64,000 nucleotides of DNA, from the NCBI GenBank assembly GCA_019634925.1, contig JAHCAL010000001.1:62001-126000 (forward strand), given 5' to 3'. This document shows positions 35,996-44,274 of this stretch, in pieces (the first letter of the stretch is position 1; each line of letters begins with the position of its first letter). The position numbers and the translations under genes were made by a program. Source of the DNA: Pseudomonadales bacterium (GTDB lineage: Bacteria > Pseudomonadota > Gammaproteobacteria > Pseudomonadales > Azotimanducaceae). The notes under the pieces are model-generated. The model was not told where the DNA came from, did not search any database, and was given only the letters and a program-made list of their open reading frames with translations.

Positions 35996-36002
35996 AGCGC
36001 CC

Positions 36003-37364
36003 TCAGCGGAAATAGTCCTTCACGAAATCGCCGAGCGCACCCACCGCCACGCGCTGCTGGGCCATCGTGTCGCGATCGCGCACGGTCACCGTGTCGTCCT
36101 TCTCGATGGTGTCGAAGTCGACGGTGACGCAGAGCGGCGTGCCCACTTCGTCGTGCCGGCGGTAGGCCTTGCCGATGTTGCCGGTGTGCTCGTAGAGCAC
36201 GCGGCCGAGCCCGAGCGCCGAGAGCTGCTGCTTGATCGCGCGCGCCTTCGCGACGATGCCGTCGTGGTTGCGCTTGAGCGGCACCACGGCGACCTTGATG
36301 GGGGCGAGGTGCGGGCGGAAGCCGAGCACGGTGCGCTCGGTGCCGTTGTCGAGTTGCTCGACCCGGTAGGCCTCGTTCAGCACCGCGAGCACGCCGCGGT
36401 CGACGCCGGCGGACGGCTCGATCACGTACGGCACCGTCCAGGTCTTGCTGTCCGGGTCCTGCACCGCGAGCTTGGTGTTGGAGTCGTTGTTGGGCATCAC
36501 CTTCGCCGCGATCACGAACTCGCCTTGGGACTTGGTATGCGAGCCGAGGTCGAAGTCGGTGCGGTTCGCGATGCCTTCCAGTTCCTCGACGCCGTGCGGG
36601 AAGTGGTACATCAGGTCCACGGTCGCCTTGGAGTAGTGCGCGAGCTCGTCGGGCGGCACACGGAACAGTTCGAGCCGGCTTCGCGACACGCCCTGTGCGT
36701 CCCACCAGGCGAGGCGTTCTTCGATCCACGCCTCGTGCCATTCCTCGTCGGTGCCGGGCTCGACGAAGAACTCGAGTTCCATCTGCTCGAACTCGCGCAC
36801 CCGGAAGATGAAGTTGCGCGGGGTGATCTCGTTCCTGAACGCCTTGCCGATCTGGGCGATGCCGAACGGCGGGCGCCGCGACGTCGCGTCCACGACGTTC
36901 CGGAAGTTGGTGAAGATCGCCTGCGCGGTCTCCGGGCGCAGGTAGCCGAACGTGCTGCCGTCCGAGACCGGGCCGAGCGCGGTCTTGAACATCAGGTTGA
37001 ACGGCCGCGGGTCGGTCAGGTCGGTGGACCCGCAGTTCGGGCACTTGCGCTCGGTCAGGTGATCGGCGCGATGCCGCGCCTTGCAGCTGCGGCAGTCGAC
37101 CAGCGGGTCGGTGAAGGTGTCCTCGTGGCCCGAGTACTTCAAGGTCAGGGGATTGGTCAGGATCGCCGCGTCGAGCCCCTCGACGTCGTCGCGTTCGTAG
37201 ACCATCGCCCGCCACCAGGCGGCCTTCAGGTTGTTCTTCAGCTCCACGCCGAGCGGACCGTAGTCGTAGATCCCCTGCAGGCCGCCATAGATGTCGCTCG
37301 ACTGGAAGATGAAGCCGCGGCGTTTGCAGAGCGAGACCAGCTCGTCCATGGATGATGCGGGCAC
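36003..37364 (-). CDS. glyS: glycyl-tRNA synthetase, single-chain (alpha2) type
   Basis: A 453-residue class II synthetase. Motif 1 region is [15 protein letters not shown], motif 2 is [28 protein letters not shown], and motif 3 includes [11 protein letters not shown] zinc ribbon has Cys91, Cys94, Cys108 and Cys111. The C-terminal anticodon-binding domain (about 355-453) has [10 protein letters not shown] and [16 protein letters not shown]. This is the homodimeric GlyRS found in archaea, eukaryotes and some bacteria, not the glyQ/glyS tetramer usual in Gammaproteobacteria. The GTG at 37364 has GAGGA at good spacing and is preferred over the ATG five codons later. Confidence 0.95.
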   Translation of the reverse strand: MPASSMDELVSLCKRRGFIFQSSDIYGGLQGIYDYGPLGVELKNNLKAAWWRAMVYERDDVEGLDAAILTNPLTLKYSGHEDTFTDPLVDCRSCKARHRADHLTERKCPNCGSTDLTDPRPFNLMFKTALGPVSDGSTFGYLRPETAQAIFTNFRNVVDATSRRPPFGIAQIGKAFRNEITPRNFIFRVREFEQMELEFFVEPGTDEEWHEAWIEERLAWWDAQGVSRSRLELFRVPPDELAHYSKATVDLMYHFPHGVEELEGIANRTDFDLGSHTKSQGEFVIAAKVMPNNDSNTKLAVQDPDSKTWTVPYVIEPSAGVDRGVLAVLNEAYRVEQLDNGTERTVLGFRPHLAPIKVAVVPLKRNHDGIVAKARAIKQQLSALGLGRVLYEHTGNIGKAYRRHDEVGTPLCVTVDFDTIEKDDTVTVRDRDTMAQQRVAVGALGDFVKDYFR

Positions 37365-37469
37365 GGGAAAGTCCTCGGGTCAGGTCCGGTCACGGTAAAG
37401 GGGCCGCACTATAGCGAATCGCGCCGGGCTTGTGGGAGCGGGGGCGCGTGCGGCGCACGTCGGACAATG

Positions 37470-37489
37470 ATGTAAAGCCTACCTTACAT
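37470..37489. promoter_or_regulatory. operator-like palindrome ATGTAA-N8-TTACAT
   Basis: Two perfect 6-bp half-sites separated by AGCCTACC, in the 238-base space between glyS and the DUF6316 gene. Symmetry and spacing fit a dimeric helix-turn-helix repressor, such as a TetR- or GntR-type controller of the downstream catabolic genes. No regulator gene of that kind is in the window. The rest of 37365-37602 holds no gene. Confidence 0.45.
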
Positions 37490-37602
37490 TCTGAACAAGG
37501 CCTCGACAGCCGGAAACAACCCTATCCCAACTTCCGCGCGCCACTCTGGTGCAATGGGCAACGTTCGCCGGGCACCTTACATCGCCCGGCGCCGGAGCGA
37601 CA

Positions 37603-37818
37603 TTGACCGACCGCAGGAACACCGACCCGCCGGGCAAGGCGCCCGGCAAAGCCGCGCGATCGACGCTGCGCGATACGTGCGAGCCGGCCGCGCGTGTCTT
37701 CCGCCTGGGCGGCCAGTGGTATTTCGCCACCCGCGAAGGCGACATCGGCCCGTTCCATACCCGCGAACAGGCCACCCGCGAAGCCGAGGCCCATCGGGCG
37801 GTGCTGAAGGCGCCATAA
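37603..37818 (+). CDS. small DUF6316-like protein
   Basis: A 71-residue protein. The C-terminal RVFRLGGQWYFATREGDIGPFHTREQATREAE resembles the DUF6316 family found in Gammaproteobacteria (Phe/Tyr-rich strand, G-PF-R-A). TTG at 37603 is the likely start, with GGAG five bases upstream. Function unknown. It is 74 bases ahead of the next gene. Confidence 0.6.
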   Translation: MTDRRNTDPPGKAPGKAARSTLRDTCEPAARVFRLGGQWYFATREGDIGPFHTREQATREAEAHRAVLKAP

Positions 37819-37892
37819 GCAGCGTATCGGACCGTCGCCTCCGCCCCGCAACGCCGGTAAGATCCCCTGAACACGTTTCAGGGAGAGTAACC

Positions 37893-38930
37893 ATGGCGGC
37901 AGCGGGGAAAGGTATCGTGATGAAGCTGGTGCCGGAGGATGACTACATGCATCCGCTGGAATCCGCCACCAACTTCAACGAGAGCATGTACTTCAACGTC
38001 TTCGACCGGGCCAACCGGATCGGCGGCTGGTTCCGGATCGCGAACCGCCCGAACGAGGGCAAGGGCGAGATGACCTGCTGCATCTACCTGCCCGACGGAC
38101 GCATCGGCTTCATGTTCGCCCGGCCCGAGCGCCACGACAACGACGCGTTCGACGGCGGCGGCATGAAGGTCACCGTGGTCGAGCCGCACAAACACCTGGC
38201 CGTGCGCTACCGCGGCAAGCTGTGCCTGCTCGCCAACCCGCAGGAGATGGTCGACCCGGGCAAGGCGTTCAAGAACAATCCGATCGTCCCCGCCGAGATC
38301 GACCTCGACTTCGTCGGCGTCTCGCCGATGTTCGGCGGCGAACCGGTCAACGCCGACGGCAGCCCGATCCAGCAGAAGGCAGAGGAATCGTTCGCACGCG
38401 GCCATACCGAGCAGCATACGCGCGGCAAGGGCACCATCCGGGTCGGTGACGAATCGTTCGCGATCGACGGCCTCGGTTTGCGCGATCATTCCTGGGGCCC
38501 GCGGTTCTGGCAGGCCGTCTGGTGGTACCGCTGGCTGCCGATGAACTTCAGCGACGACTTCGCGATGATGGTGTCGATCACCTGCCGCAAGGGCGAGAAG
38601 CCGCGCGCCGGCGGCATGGTGCTGCGCGGCGGCGAGTACGTGATGATCCGCGACGCGCGCATCGAAACCGTCTACGACGACAACGACTGCCAGACCACGT
38701 TCAAGGTGTGGGCGAAGACCGACGAGCGCGAATACGACGTCACCGGCAAGGTGATGTCGCTCATTCCGCTGCGCAATCGGCGCCGCACGCCGGACGGCGA
38801 GGATCTCATGACCCGCATCACCGAGGGCATGACCGAATACACCTGCGACGGCGTGCAGGGTTACGGGCTCTCCGAGTACCTCGATCAGGTCATCGACGAC
38901 GTACCCGTCGGCAAGCGGGAGGGGTACTGA
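37893..38930 (+). CDS. DUF7064/DUF7065-type (AttH/CrtC-like lipocalin fold) protein
   Basis: A 345-residue protein, no signal peptide. Segments ESMYFNVFDRANRIGGWFRIANRPNEG and DGLGLRDHSWGPRFWQAVWWYRW are typical of the DUF7064/7065 proteins related to AttH and hydroxyneurosporene-synthase-like double lipocalin folds. These are often next to acyl-CoA ligase, SDR and CoA-transferase genes in lipid, terpenoid or steroid catabolic clusters, as here. The family has no settled reaction; a hydratase or binding role is possible. ATG at 37893 with GGGAGAG upstream. First gene of the catabolic operon. Confidence 0.7.
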   Translation: MAAAGKGIVMKLVPEDDYMHPLESATNFNESMYFNVFDRANRIGGWFRIANRPNEGKGEMTCCIYLPDGRIGFMFARPERHDNDAFDGGGMKVTVVEPHKHLAVRYRGKLCLLANPQEMVDPGKAFKNNPIVPAEIDLDFVGVSPMFGGEPVNADGSPIQQKAEESFARGHTEQHTRGKGTIRVGDESFAIDGLGLRDHSWGPRFWQAVWWYRWLPMNFSDDFAMMVSITCRKGEKPRAGGMVLRGGEYVMIRDARIETVYDDNDCQTTFKVWAKTDEREYDVTGKVMSLIPLRNRRRTPDGEDLMTRITEGMTEYTCDGVQGYGLSEYLDQVIDDVPVGKREGY

Positions 38931-38935
38931 GCAAC

Positions 38936-40558
38936 ATGGGCTGGAACTACGGCGACATTCTCGATGCGGTCGGCCAGGCGGTGTCCGCTGACAAGCCCTG
39001 CCTGGTCCATGGCGAACGGGTGCTGAGCTGGGCGGACTTCAACCGGCGCACCAACAACATCGCGCGGCGCTTCCTGAACCGCGGCCTGCAGGCCGGCGAC
39101 AAGGTGGCGTTCTACATGCGCAACAGCCCGGCCTATTGCGAGACGCTCGGGGCCTGCTTCAAGGCCCGGCTCACCCACGTCAACGTCAACTACCGCTACG
39201 TCGACGACGAACTGCACTACATCATCGACAACTCCGACAGCCGCATCGTGGTCTACGGCGCCGAATTCGCCGGGCACATCGAAGCATTGCGCCCGCGGCT
39301 GCCCGGCGTGGTGCTCTGGGTCGAGGTGACCGACGGCGAGATGCCACGGACCGACTTCGCGGTCGGTTTCGAGGACCTCGCCGAGACCGGCGACGGCGCG
39401 CCGCTCGGTATGCACCGCTCCGGCGACGACCTGCTGTTCCTGTACACCGGCGGCACCACCGGCATGCCGAAGGGCGTGATGTGGGCGCACGACGATCTGT
39501 GGCACGCCGGCACCGCGGGTGCGACGCCCGCCACCAACAACGTGCCGCCTGCCGACCTGGCGCAGCATGCCGCCAACGTACGCGCGGTCGGGGGCGGCGG
39601 CGTGATGGTGCCGTGCTGCCCGCTCATGCACGGCACCGGGCTCCTCACCGCCATCAGCGTGCTCGCGCAGGGCGGCACCGTGGTGACTCTGACCCACCCG
39701 AGTTTCGATGCCGTGGAACTGCTTGAGACCATCGAGCGGCGCAAGGTGAATTCGCTCGCCATCGTGGGCGATGCGTTCGCCAAGCCGATCCTGCGCGAGC
39801 TCGACGCAAATCCCGGAAAGTACGAGCTCTCTTCGCTCATGGGCATCGTCTCGAGCGGGGTGATGTGGAGCCCCGAGGTCAAGCAGGGGCTGCTGCGGCA
39901 CCACCGCACCATGGTGCTGACCGACTCGTTCGGCGCATCCGAGGCGGTCGGATTCGGCCGCTCCGACACCACGGCCGACGGCGGCACCGAGGTCGCGCGG
40001 TTCCAGCTCGGCGAACACTGCAAGGTCTTCACCGAGGACTGGCGCGAGGTTGAGCCGGGCAGCGACGAAGTCGGTTTCGTGGCGCGCTCCGGCGCGATCC
40101 CGCGCGGCTACTACAAGGACGAGGCCAAGACCGCCAAGACGTTCCCGGTCGTGCACGGGGTGCGGTATTCGATTCCAGGCGACTACTGCAAGGTCGCCGC
40201 GGACGGCACGCTGATCCTGCTCGGCCGCGGCAGTGTGTGCATCAACACCGCCGGCGAGAAGGTGTATCCGGAAGAGGTCGAGGAAGTGCTGAAGACCTAT
40301 CCCGGCATCGTCGACGCGCTCGTGGTGGGTGTCCCGGACGAGAAGTGGGGCCAGATGGTGACTGCCGTGGTGCAGCCGGAAGGCGGTGCGGCGATCGACG
40401 AGGCCGCCGTACAGGCGCACGTACGCCAGCACCTGGCCGGCTACAAGACGCCGAAGCGGGTGCTCGCGAAGGAGAGCCTCGGCCGTGCGAGCAACGGCAA
40501 GGCGGACTACAAGGGCATCACCGAGTTCGCCAAGGCGACGCTCGGCATCGCCGGCTGA
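38936..40558 (+). CDS. acyl-CoA synthetase (AMP-binding)
   Basis: A 540-residue ANL-superfamily adenylating enzyme. The P-loop is LYTGGTTGMPKGVM, the A5 region is DSFGASEAVG, GDYCKV is the adenine-ribose Asp motif, and LGRGSVCINTAGEKVYPEEVEEVL is the hinge. The catalytic Lys is in SNGKADYKG. It activates a carboxylic acid to acyl-AMP and then acyl-CoA. It is similar in layout to FadD enzymes acting on sterol side chains or terpenoid acids, but the substrate cannot be read. The ATG at 38936 is five bases after the previous stop, with GGAGG 11 bases upstream. Confidence 0.92.
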   Translation: MGWNYGDILDAVGQAVSADKPCLVHGERVLSWADFNRRTNNIARRFLNRGLQAGDKVAFYMRNSPAYCETLGACFKARLTHVNVNYRYVDDELHYIIDNSDSRIVVYGAEFAGHIEALRPRLPGVVLWVEVTDGEMPRTDFAVGFEDLAETGDGAPLGMHRSGDDLLFLYTGGTTGMPKGVMWAHDDLWHAGTAGATPATNNVPPADLAQHAANVRAVGGGGVMVPCCPLMHGTGLLTAISVLAQGGTVVTLTHPSFDAVELLETIERRKVNSLAIVGDAFAKPILRELDANPGKYELSSLMGIVSSGVMWSPEVKQGLLRHHRTMVLTDSFGASEAVGFGRSDTTADGGTEVARFQLGEHCKVFTEDWREVEPGSDEVGFVARSGAIPRGYYKDEAKTAKTFPVVHGVRYSIPGDYCKVAADGTLILLGRGSVCINTAGEKVYPEEVEEVLKTYPGIVDALVVGVPDEKWGQMVTAVVQPEGGAAIDEAAVQAHVRQHLAGYKTPKRVLAKESLGRASNGKADYKGITEFAKATLGIAG

Positions 40559-40612
40559 GCGGCGCGACCGTTCGATCGACGCGCATTTCGACATTTTGGG
40601 GAGGAAACCACA

Positions 40613-41392
40613 TTGGCCAGCAAGCTGTTCGACCTGACCGGCAAGGTCGCGCTCATCACCGGCTCGAGCAAGGGCATCGGCAAGGCGATCGCCGAGGCGA
40701 TGGCCGCGCACGGCGCGGGTGTCGTGATCTCGAGCCGCAAGGGTGACATCTGCGAGGAGGTCGCCGGTGCGATCAATGCGTCCGTCGCCGGCGGGCCGGG
40801 CAGGGCCGTCGCGATCCCGGCCAACATCGGCCGCAAGGACGAGGTCGAGCGCCTCGTGGCGGAAACCCGCCGCCAGCTCGGCCGCATCGACGTGCTGGTC
40901 TGCAACGCCGCCGTGAACCCGTTCTACGGGCCGATGAAGGACCTGCCCGACTCCGCGTTCGAGAAGATCCTCGGGGTCAACATCATGTCGAACCACTGGC
41001 TCTGCCAGCTGGTGCTGCCGGAGATGATCGAGCGCCAGGACGGCTCGATCATCGTCGTCTCGTCGGTGGGCGGTCTGAAGGGCAGCGCGGATCTCGGCGC
41101 CTACTGCATTTCCAAGGCGGCCGACCTGCAGCTGGTGCGCAACCTCGCGGTGGAGAACGGCCGGCACAACGTCCGCGTCAACGCGATCTCGCCCGGACTC
41201 GTGCGTACCGATTTCGCACGCGCACTCTGGGAGAACCCGGACATCCTGAAGCGTCGCACCGCGGGTGATCCGCTGCGCCGGATCGGCGAGCCGGAAGAGA
41301 TCGCGGGCATTGCCGTGTACCTGGCCGCGAAGGCCGGATCGTTCACCACCGGCCAGAACTTCGTCATCGACGGCGGCAGCACGATCACCTGA
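40613..41392 (+). CDS. SDR family oxidoreductase
   Basis: A 259-residue classical short-chain dehydrogenase. TGSSKGIGKA is the NAD(P)-binding loop, NAAVNP follows beta-4, VVSSVGG carries the catalytic Ser, and YCISKA is the YxxxK pair. The C-terminal GSFTTGQNFVIDGG is typical. The start is TTG (40613) with a strong GGGAGGAAA six bases upstream. In the operon it probably oxidises a 3-hydroxyacyl-CoA or a related alcohol made downstream of the acyl-CoA ligase. Confidence 0.9.
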   Translation: MASKLFDLTGKVALITGSSKGIGKAIAEAMAAHGAGVVISSRKGDICEEVAGAINASVAGGPGRAVAIPANIGRKDEVERLVAETRRQLGRIDVLVCNAAVNPFYGPMKDLPDSAFEKILGVNIMSNHWLCQLVLPEMIERQDGSIIVVSSVGGLKGSADLGAYCISKAADLQLVRNLAVENGRHNVRVNAISPGLVRTDFARALWENPDILKRRTAGDPLRRIGEPEEIAGIAVYLAAKAGSFTTGQNFVIDGGSTIT

Positions 41393-41465
41393 TCGCCCAC
41401 CGCCGCTCGCTTGCGCCGTTCCCGAACCGCCCCTTATGCTGATGCACATCCGGCGGAGGTGATCG

Positions 41466-42230
41466 ATGAGCGAACTGGCAAGCGCAGACAATCCGGCAGC
41501 GGGCCGTACCTGGTGGTCGCGGGCGATCCTGGTCGGCGCCGTCGTGGCCGCGGCCCTGCTGCCGATCGGCGCGCTCGGCACCCGCCTCGAGATCTGGAGC
41601 TTCCGTGGCGGCTTCCTGCTGCTCGCGGCAGGTGCGGTGCTGGCGGCGATCGGGCTGGTCGTCGGGATTGCCGGGATCATCGCCGCCAAGCGTCGGCGCC
41701 TGCGTGACGACAAGCCCGCCGTCTACCTCGGCACGCTGATCAGCCTGCTCATCGTCGGGCTGGTCGGCGTGCAGTTCTTCCAGGCCTCGTCGGTGCCGCC
41801 GATCCACAACATCTCCACCGACGTCGCGGACCCGCCGGCGTTCGACAAGATCGTCGCGCTGCGCGGCGAGGGCACCAACTCGCTCGACTACGACGCGGAC
41901 GCGCTCGGCCCGGTGCAGCAGCAGGCCTATCCGTGGGTGCGGACACTGGTCACGCCGCGTGTGCCGGAAGACGCCATCCGGCAGGCCGTGCGGACGCTCG
42001 AGGGCATGGGGCTCGTGATCGTCCACGTCGACGAAACGGCCGGCCTCGTCGAGGCGACCGACACGACGTTCTGGTTCGGCTTCAAGGACGACGTGGTGGT
42101 GCGCATCCGGCCTGACACCTCCGGCGGCTCGCGCGTCGATCTGCGCAGCGTCTCGCGGGTCGGCATGAGCGACCTCGGGGTCAACGCGCGGCGCATCGGC
42201 CAGTTCCTGGACCGTTTCGAAAAGGCCTGA
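41466..42230 (+). CDS. DUF1499 membrane protein
   Basis: A 254-residue protein with three predicted N-terminal membrane helices (about 20-40, 48-75 and 86-106) and a C-terminal DUF1499 domain, with ISTDVADPPAF, VEATDTTFWFGFKDDVVVRI and DLRSVSRVGMSDLGVNA. Function unknown. ATG at 41466 with GGAGGTGAT upstream. It is inside the acyl-CoA operon, 22 bases before the CoA-transferase gene. Confidence 0.82.
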   Translation: MSELASADNPAAGRTWWSRAILVGAVVAAALLPIGALGTRLEIWSFRGGFLLLAAGAVLAAIGLVVGIAGIIAAKRRRLRDDKPAVYLGTLISLLIVGLVGVQFFQASSVPPIHNISTDVADPPAFDKIVALRGEGTNSLDYDADALGPVQQQAYPWVRTLVTPRVPEDAIRQAVRTLEGMGLVIVHVDETAGLVEATDTTFWFGFKDDVVVRIRPDTSGGSRVDLRSVSRVGMSDLGVNARRIGQFLDRFEKA

Positions 42231-42252
42231 ACCGCCGGGCCCGGGAGGCGCC

Positions 42253-43524
42253 ATGCACACGGTCGAACCGCTGGCCGGTATCCGGGTCGTCGAAATGACC
42301 CTGGCGGTTCAGGGGCCGGTGGCAGGGGTGTTCCTGCGCGACATGGGCGCGGAAGTGATCAAGGTGGAGCCGCCGCTCGGCGATCCGGCCCGTTACGGCC
42401 GCGGCGTGGCCAACGAAACCCCGCCCGGCACACTCGGCCCGCAGTTCGTCGCGGCGAATCGCGGCAAACGCTCGGTGTGTGTGGACCTCACCACCGCTGA
42501 CGGTCAGCGTGCCCTGCACGCGCTGCTCGTCGACGCCGACGTCTTCCTCACGAACTACCGGCGCTTGGCGCTCGACCGCCTCGGCCTCGACTACCCGCAC
42601 CTGCGCGAGCGGTATCCGCGGCTCGTCTATGCCAGTGTGAACGGATTCGGCCCGGCAGGGCCGGACGCCGACAAGGCGATGCTCGACGGCGCGGCCGTTG
42701 CGCGCGGCGGTCTCGCCGGCATGACCGGCTACGCGGACCGCACGCCGGTGCTGCCGGCAGCGACCATCGGCGATCACGCCGGTGGCATGCAACTCGCGCT
42801 CGGTGTGGTGACCGCGCTGCTGGCGCGCGAGCGCCACGGCGTGGCACAGCAGGTGCAGACCAGCGCGCTCGGCACGCAGATGTGGCTGCAGCAGTGGGAG
42901 CTCGCCCACACAAGCATCACCGGCGCACGGCTCGAACGGGCCGGCCCGCACCATCCGATCATCCGCGGTCCCTACGGCGTCTACACCACCGCCGACGACG
43001 GCGCCATCATGCTCGCGCAAGTCATGGCCGAGGACGCCTGGGACGCGTTCTGCGTCTTTGCCGGGTGCCCCGAACTCGCGCTCGACCCGCGTTTCGGCAC
43101 ACCGGGCCGGCGCCTCGGCGAGGGCCTGACCGATACCGATTCCGCCGAAGTGCGCGCCATCCTCGCGGCCGCGTTCGCGCGGCAGACCGCCGCGGACTGG
43201 GAGGCATTTCTGCGCACGCAGCCGGAGATCATCTTCGAGTGCGTGCAGCGCTGGCACGAAGTTCTCGATGACGTGCAGGCCCACGCGAACCGCTACGTGG
43301 AAACGGTGGACGTACCCGACCACGGCCCGACCCGGCTGGTCGGCAACCTGGTGACGCTCGGCGCCACGCCGGGCAGCGTGAAAGGCGGGCCGCCGCGCCT
43401 CGGCGAAGGCAATGCCGAACTGCTCGGCCGCGCCGGACTCGACGCCGCCACCATCGCAGCGATCACCGCGCACGCCACCGCGGTGCGCGAGGCGGCTCTA
43501 GCCGCCCTGAGCGCGGCCCGATAG
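42253..43524 (+). CDS. CaiB/BaiF family CoA-transferase
   Basis: A 423-residue family III CoA-transferase. The N-terminal LAGIRVVEMTLAVQGPVAG and MGAEVIKVEPP are family-typical, and IGDHAGGMQLA contains the catalytic Asp174 that forms a mixed anhydride. Members include alpha-methylacyl-CoA racemase and transferases that move CoA between organic acids. A branched-chain or sterol-side-chain racemase/transferase role fits the neighbours. It ends 15 bases before a convergent small frame. Confidence 0.92.
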   Translation: MHTVEPLAGIRVVEMTLAVQGPVAGVFLRDMGAEVIKVEPPLGDPARYGRGVANETPPGTLGPQFVAANRGKRSVCVDLTTADGQRALHALLVDADVFLTNYRRLALDRLGLDYPHLRERYPRLVYASVNGFGPAGPDADKAMLDGAAVARGGLAGMTGYADRTPVLPAATIGDHAGGMQLALGVVTALLARERHGVAQQVQTSALGTQMWLQQWELAHTSITGARLERAGPHHPIIRGPYGVYTTADDGAIMLAQVMAEDAWDAFCVFAGCPELALDPRFGTPGRRLGEGLTDTDSAEVRAILAAAFARQTAADWEAFLRTQPEIIFECVQRWHEVLDDVQAHANRYVETVDVPDHGPTRLVGNLVTLGATPGSVKGGPPRLGEGNAELLGRAGLDAATIAAITAHATAVREAALAALSAAR

Positions 43525-43539
43525 GCAAGTCGCGCTGAT

Positions 43540-43734
43540 TCAGTCGCTGCGCTGCTGCAGGCGCCGCAACCGACGCAGCCCGGCGCGCAGCATCGGGGTA
43601 TCGGTGATCCCGAGCGCTTCCTCGGCGGGAATGAAGACATCGGTCCGGTTCCAGGCGAGTTCTTTCAGTGCCGGGTAGTCAGCAATACGGACGACGAGAC
43701 GCTCGAGCAGCGCATCGAGCGCCCGGCGCGTCAG
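43540..43734 (-). CDS. possible 64-residue protein overlapping the phosphodiesterase end
   Basis: After the phosphodiesterase gene a small frame reads TRRALDALLERLVVRIADYPALKELAWN and continues RTDVFIPAEEALGITDTPM to an Arg-rich tail. It has a plausible amphipathic helical pattern, unlike the flanking shadow frames. The only start near the domain is CTG at 43734, overlapping the TGA of the preceding gene (CTGA). No family recognised. It may be a real small coupled protein or chance coding. Confidence 0.35.
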   Translation of the reverse strand: MTRRALDALLERLVVRIADYPALKELAWNRTDVFIPAEEALGITDTPMLRAGLRRLRRLQQRSD

Positions 43735-44216
43735 AACCGCAGGATCTCGGTCGAGAGGTCTTCGAGATCGAGCACGCCGATCGCGTTGTAGCCCGGCATG
43801 TGTCCGGCGCACTCGCCGGGATTGAAGATCAGCGAGCCGTGCCGCAGCTCATGCCGGTAGAGGTGCGTGTGGCCGTGCAGCGCCACGTGGTGGTCCGGGT
43901 TCAGGTGACCTTCGAACTCGAGCGGGTCGTGGACCACGATGATCCGGCGCTCGTGCCAGACCAGCTCGAACGGCGGCTCCTGGAAGACGAAGCCGTTGCG
44001 CGCGATGGCCGGGATCAGCGTGTCGCGTTCCTGGTCGTTGTTGCCGAACACGCCGTACATGGGCGCGTCCAGGTGGCGGAACACCTCCAGGGTCTTCGCC
44101 TGGGTGATGTCGCCGGTGTGGATGATGCGATCGACACGAGCGCCATTGAACAGCTCCACGATCCGCGCGACGTTGCGCAGATTGTTGTGGGTGTCGCTGA
44201 CGATGCCGATGCGCAT
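43731..44216 (-). CDS. YfcE-type metallophosphoesterase
   Basis: A 161-residue calcineurin-like phosphoesterase of the YfcE/MJ0936 group. Metal ligands are seen in GIVSDTHNN, HTGDIT, FGNND, VVHDP and LHGHTHLYRH. Family members hydrolyse phosphodiesters in vitro; the cellular substrate is unknown. It lies between the CoA-transferase and thiolase genes but is preceded by a strong hairpin that may separate it from the thiolase transcript. Confidence 0.9.
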   Translation of the reverse strand: MRIGIVSDTHNNLRNVARIVELFNGARVDRIIHTGDITQAKTLEVFRHLDAPMYGVFGNNDQERDTLIPAIARNGFVFQEPPFELVWHERRIIVVHDPLEFEGHLNPDHHVALHGHTHLYRHELRHGSLIFNPGECAGHMPGYNAIGVLDLEDLSTEILRF

Positions 44217-44227
44217 GGAAGCGGGGC

Positions 44228-44256
44228 CGAACCGGCGGCGCGGGGCCGCCGGTTCG
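44228..44256 (-). terminator. 12-bp hairpin after the thiolase gene
   Basis: CGAACCGGCGGC pairs perfectly with GCCGCCGGTTCG around a 5-base loop, 18 bases after the thiolase stop and 12 bases before the phosphoesterase ATG. There is no U-run, so it may act as a rho-dependent or partial stop, or mask the next ribosome site. Confidence 0.5.
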
Positions 44257-44274
44257 TCGGGTCGAAGCCCGGGA

